In this document: positions 59,962 to 64,000 of the stretch, piece by piece
How positions within the stretch are numbered: position 1 is the stretch's first letter
How the letters are laid out: each line of letters opens with the position of its first letter
Source: Microplitis mediator
Lineage: Eukaryota > Arthropoda > Insecta > Hymenoptera > Braconidae
NCBI RefSeq assembly: GCF_029852145.1
Contig: NC_079977.1
Location: 17,493,948 to 17,557,947 of the forward strand
Length of the DNA stretch: 64,000 nt
Direction: 5' to 3'
Notes under the pieces: model-generated
Told to the model about the DNA's origin: nothing
Databases searched by the model: none
The model's input: the letters and a program-made list of their open reading frames with translations, nothing else
Position numbers and translations under genes: made by a program

Positions 59962-59977
59962 GGCCCTGAAAAGGGCC
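59962..59977 (-). terminator. Histone-type 3' stem-loop, gene B (U6)
   Basis: Unchanged hairpin 32 nt after the gene B stop. Confidence 0.8.
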
Positions 59978-60009
59978 GTTTTCAACTCAAAGTTCGGAAA
60001 CTTGAGTAT

Positions 60010-60462
60010 CTAATTATCTGCATCGTCGCCTAGAAAAACGGTCAGCTGTATCTGTAAAATTAGATTTCCATCCACCAGTAGACGCAATAAGTCGGGGTCA
60101 CTTCGTTTGAAGAAATCTCCGAGGTTTATGTAATTTTCGTAGTCGTAGAAAGGATCTATATTTCTAGGCAGTCTCAGTAGGTTACCTTCCTCATCCACTA
60201 CACAGCATTCGAGTTCGAAGCTGAGTTTGGAATGCTCCGATTTGAATGGAAGGAACCCCCAGGATATCCAGTGTTCATCTTCTTCGTCGTGGCTAACCTC
60301 CACTTTGAAGCCCCAAACGTCGTTAACGTCGACGGGTGAACAAAACATCTCGTATATCGGAGTAATTGTCCCAGTCTCGTTGGTGAAGAGAAGTTTATCG
60401 AAGTCATCCACCACAAACATGCATGCACTTGTCCACCTTAATTTTTGAAAACCACAGTCCAT
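60010..60462 (-). CDS. MATH-domain-only protein B (U6 copy, Ser122)
   Basis: Ser122 but promoter-T: a combination not seen in U2 or U3. TATA 60562-60569 (complement), initiator A 60539. Confidence 0.72.
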   Translation of the reverse strand: MDCGFQKLRWTSACMFVVDDFDKLLFTNETGTITPIYEMFCSPVDVNDVWGFKVEVSHDEEDEHWISWGFLPFKSEHSKLSFELECCVVDEEGNLLRLPRNIDPFYDYENYINLGDFFKRSDPDLLRLLVDGNLILQIQLTVFLGDDADN

Positions 60463-60901
60463 GATGATTCAGGCAATTGATCGTCACTAAATAAAGAATT
60501 TAACTTGCGAGGCGTACAGCGCAACGTTTCGAGCGTTATGACTGCTATACTGACCGTGTGGCTTATATAATATGAACACGGATCACCCCCTCTACTAAAT
60601 TTTGACTAACTACCAGAATGGTAAATTTTACCCCCACTCCTTAAAAATGACCAATCATGACGATCTTATTTTCTCTCTTCATTCTCAATTTTAACTAATC
60701 AAAATCGAGGAATTGCATCACTATGAAATATGATCAATGTAAGTGGACTTTTTATAATAAATTGAATTTACACTGGCATGTAAATCCAGCCAACAAGAAA
60801 CTTAAATCCATATTAATATTTTTATTTTAAATTATACTCAAGTTGGGACGATGATGAAAATAAATAAATAAGTACAAATTTTATATCTCGTTACTAGAAA
60901 C

Positions 60902-61018
60902 TTGTTTCTTCTATACATAAATGACATTCCCAAGCATCCAAAAACATCTCTTGCTCTATTTGCTGACGATACAGCCATCTATAGTTCATCATACAGTAAA
61001 GACATAATAGTCAATTAA
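60902..61018 (+). pseudogene. Fossil RT fragment (U6)
   Basis: Same fragment and frame. Confidence 0.75.
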
Positions 61019-62105
61019 TTTAAATTCAACGTTACAAATCGGCTTTTGCGCGGCAGTTTTAGCATGCGCGCGCCATCACTCTAGCGAGCGCGGTTTTTAA
61101 ATAATTTTTTTTTACAATTAAATATCAATTAAAAAATTTGAAAACATTCTGGTGTCATCTAGACACTTCAAAGAATATGATTTCGCGGTAATAAAAGTTG
61201 CATCACCATTTTTCAAAAAGTTATTCAATTGTTAATCAACATTTTTTTTACAGGTTTGTGTTGTCATAAAAGGCGGCATAAAAGTTTAAATAATTAATCT
61301 ATAAATTTTTTGTTTCTTGGTGCCCTTTTAATAAACATACTTAACAAGATGACAGTATGAAAGTTTATACAATATTTTGATTTCATTAATTAAAATTAAA
61401 AAATTTTTTTAAAGTCATACCCAGGGAGAAAAGTACGACGGGCCCAGGCTTGGCTTGGTATGACTGTGAAATGATAACATTGGGCCAGACCTGGTTGCCA
61501 GTCTTGGCCCTGACTTTTTTGCCAGACCTTGCCCAAGCCTCGAAGAAAAAATAAATTTTATTATTATTAACTTCGTAGAATTTATGATCATTAACGTTTA
61601 AACTATCCAAAGGAGGTAAATGATGTGAAAAAAAATCGGTGAAAATTCTGCTGGGCTCCAGGCACCCTTATGGTTTTAGTAACGCGATATAAAATTTGTA
61701 CATATTTTTTGATTTTCATCATCGTCCCAACTTGAGTATAATTTGAAATAAAAATATTGATATGGATTTAAATTTCTTGTTGGCTAGATTTATATGCCAG
61801 TGTAAATTCAATTTATTATAAAAAGTCCACTTACATTTATCAAATTTCATAGTGATGCAATTTCTCGATTCTAATTAGTTAAAATTAAGAATGAAGAGAG
61901 AAAATAATATCGTCATGATTGGTTCTTTTTAAGGAGTCAGGGTAAACTTAACCTCTCTGGTAATTGGTCAAATTTTAGTGGAGGGGGTGATCCGTGTTTA
62001 TATATGAGTCAGACGGTCAGTAGCAGTCATTACGCTCGAAACGTTGCGCTGTACCCCTCGCAAGTTACATTCTTCATTTATTGACGATCGAGTGTTTGAC
62101 ACATC

Positions 62106-62558
62106 ATGGACTGTAATTTTCAAAATTCAACGTACACAACTGTACACTCCTTCGAACTGGAGTACTTCGACGAACTCCTCTTCATTAACGATGCTGGGAC
62201 AGTTAGTCCGATGTTTATAGAGTTTTCTTCAGGTTTACACGTCAACGACGTTTGGAGCTTCAAAGTAGAGGTTAGCCACGACGAAGAAGATGAACATTGG
62301 ATCACCTTGGGGATCCTTCCATTGAAATCGGAGCATTCCGAAATCAGCTTCGAGCTCGAATGCCGTGTGGTGGATGAGGAAGGTAACCTACTGCGACTGC
62401 CAGCAAAAATACAACCTTTCAAAGACTACGACAATTACGTATATCTCGGGGGTTTCTTCAAACGAAATGACCCCGACTTATTGCGTCTACTGGTGGACGG
62501 GAATTTAATTTTACAGATAGAGCTGACTGTTCTTCTAGGCGACGATGCAGATAATTAG
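62106..62558 (+). CDS. MATH-domain-only protein A (U7 copy)
   Basis: Same protein. TATA 61999-62006, initiator A 62029. Its gene B partner lies outside the window. Confidence 0.72.
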   Translation: MDCNFQNSTYTTVHSFELEYFDELLFINDAGTVSPMFIEFSSGLHVNDVWSFKVEVSHDEEDEHWITLGILPLKSEHSEISFELECRVVDEEGNLLRLPAKIQPFKDYDNYVYLGGFFKRNDPDLLRLLVDGNLILQIELTVLLGDDADN

Positions 62559-62590
62559 ATACTCAAGTTCCCGAACTTTGAGTTGAAAAC

Positions 62591-62606
62591 GGCCCTTTTC
62601 AGGGCC
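62591..62606 (+). terminator. Histone-type 3' stem-loop, gene A (U7)
   Basis: Unchanged hairpin 32 nt after the stop. Confidence 0.8.
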
Positions 62607-63044
62607 ACCAAATTTTTTACACGTAAAAACTAACTCAAATTTTATATATACCTGAACTCATATCCTTAGTCCAAAACTCTTCCAAAATTAATATTCATCT
62701 ATTTAATGCCTAATAAAGATAATTAATCTAAATCTTCCCTCCAATATTTTTCCTACATTAATTCCTACTTTTCAAATTTCAGAAAACATTAAAAATTTCC
62801 AACATATATTTATGATACAATTTCCAATTTTTTTTTTCAAACCATTTCGATCATTTATGCGCATGAAATGCTAATAAAAAACGAAAAAAAAAAAAATCAT
62901 ATTTTTGTTTAAATAAAACTCTGACGTAATCAAGTTTTTTAATTTTCAGGCGAGAGTAGAGCATATCTACGCTCGCGCTTAAGGCATGCAATATATAAAT
63001 TTATTATATTTTGTTTTCTTATGTCGTTGATTCAATTAAAAATA

Positions 63045-63551
63045 GGGGAGCCTGAGGCACGAAGGCCCCCTTCAAAAATTAGGTATAAAAAATTTGTCTT
63101 TTACTTTCCGTCGAGTTATGACCTCTATAATGTTTTTATCATATTTTAGGCCAATATGACATATGTGGAGCAAAATAGATCACTCGAAAAAAAAAAAACA
63201 ATTTTAACGAAAAAAATATTTTTTTTTTATTTTCCGTCAAGTTAATTATTTCGTTACAATTTTTATTTTTTTTTTAATAGTCCATTCCATTCCACATATC
63301 ACATATTGACCTGAAATATAATAAACATATTATAGAGGTCATAACTTGACGGAAAATAAAAAAAAAAATTTTTTTTTAATTTTTTGGAGAAAGGGGCCCT
63401 TTGTGCCCCAGCAAATAAAAATTTTTTTTTTTATTTATTGCACAATTTCGACTGATTTTTTCGAAATTGACGGAAAATAAACGAATTTGATGGTTAAAAG
63501 CCACAGAAAGAAACAACCGGCTTAAGGGAGCCTTCGTGCCCCAACCTCCCC
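63045..63551. mobile_element. MITE1 (U7)
   Basis: Uninterrupted 507-bp form. Confidence 0.75.
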
Positions 63552-64000
63552 TATCTACATTATTATAAAGAGAATATGGATTCTTTACTTTTTATTAACA
63601 ATCTAAAGCATTAAAAAATGAAATATGTACATAAAGCAATCAAGAAAATTTTATTTTTTCGATTACTTTGTTTTTTTATTGATAAAAGCTACATTTTCGT
63701 TGATTTTTTAAGTGAAAGACATAAATCATATCATTCCAAGTAAAGCATTGATACCATTAGTTCAATAATCAAAAACTTATTCAGCTGGTGCAACAAAATT
63801 AAAATTCGATATCTCAACAGAATTTATATTAAAACCAGCGAAAATGCCAACTGATGACTATCGATTTAACCACTATGACCGTTCATTGATCGACTCTCAT
63901 CATTCTAATTGAAGAACATCGACAGCCGTTTTGTCCAGTGAGACGACTTGAAGTACTGGAGAGGAATAGCGCTCTCTCCGTGGTCCGCGCTTGGAAAGTG

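Larger units (their letters stand above)
53240..61045. repeat. Array unit 6 (U6), basic 7,806-bp form
   Basis: Gene-free left spacer 53240-53870; arms 53871-55041 and 59516-60896; MITE1 55239-55745; gene-free stretch 55746-58083; MITE2 58086-59014; MITE3 59053-59312 short form. Private changes near 53497 (CTATGAATT) and 53520 (GCCCATTT). Confidence 0.9.
61046..64000. repeat. Array unit 7 (U7), cut by the window end
   Basis: Gene-free left spacer 61046-61676, left arm 61677-62847, MITE1 63045-63551, then gene-free AT-rich sequence to 64000. The array goes on beyond the window. One private change near 61060 (GTTTTAGC for GTTTCAGC). Confidence 0.9.

Overview
The window is eukaryotic, AT-rich and almost certainly from an insect. 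Evidence for this is spliced genes with GT-AG introns, an intact Jockey-type LINE, a Mutator-like (MULE) transposon of the animal FLYWCH type, many MITE-like palindromes, and TATA/initiator promoters. A parasitoid-type hymenopteran is my best guess, but nothing here fixes the species.

Layout. The window is a tandem array of one unit whose basic form is 7,806 bp. Six units are complete and a seventh is cut by the window end. Using one fixed site (TTGCGCGG) as the boundary, the units are: U1 646-9255, U2 16802-25391, U3 25392-33197, U4 33198-45433, U5 45434-53239, U6 53240-61045, U7 61046-64000. Each unit holds two intronless 150-codon genes in inverted orientation, one on each arm of an imperfect inverted repeat of about 1.2 kb. 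Their products look like MATH (TRAF-like) domains with no BTB partner. The spacer between the arms is filled with MITEs and low-complexity DNA. Each unit also carries a 117-bp fossil of a LINE reverse transcriptase that keeps its FADD motif.

Most notable. All 13 MATH gene copies have, 32 nt after the stop codon, a perfect match to the metazoan histone mRNA 3' stem-loop (GGCCCTTTTCAGGGCC, with AAAAC before and ACCA after). A normal AATAAA lies about 150 nt after the stop. Together with a TATA box, a CCAAT box, a short 5' UTR, no introns and tandem amplification, this is the layout of a replication-dependent histone gene on a non-histone gene. The two paralogues differ mainly by amino-acid-changing substitutions in their N-terminal third, although their promoters and 3' flanks are nearly the same.

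Inserted elements. (1) A complete 7,546-bp MULE (9256-16801) with TIRs of about 0.82 kb and an 8-bp target duplication sits between U1 and U2. The right end of an identical copy opens the window (1-645), and the empty site is intact at the other unit junctions. It carries two head-to-head, fully spliceable genes. One encodes a 509-aa FLYWCH-MULE transposase with an apparent D-D-E triad. The other encodes a 603-aa paralogue that has lost the first Asp and the Glu and has gained an acidic linker and a C-terminal RING finger. (2) A full-length Jockey-type LINE (40518-44923, minus strand, both ORFs open, 12-bp target duplication) is inserted exactly at the transcription start of the minus-strand MATH gene of U4. 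The MATH TATA box now lies 30 bp upstream of an initiator that abuts the LINE 5' end. (3) A 780-bp GC-rich element with tandem repeats is nested in a TA-flanked MITE in U1 and U2 only.

Small differences between units (a 12-bp indel, Asn/Ser at residue 122, a promoter T/C) give an order of descent among the right halves that conflicts with the shared insertions of U1 and U2. This implies unequal crossing over or gene conversion inside the array.
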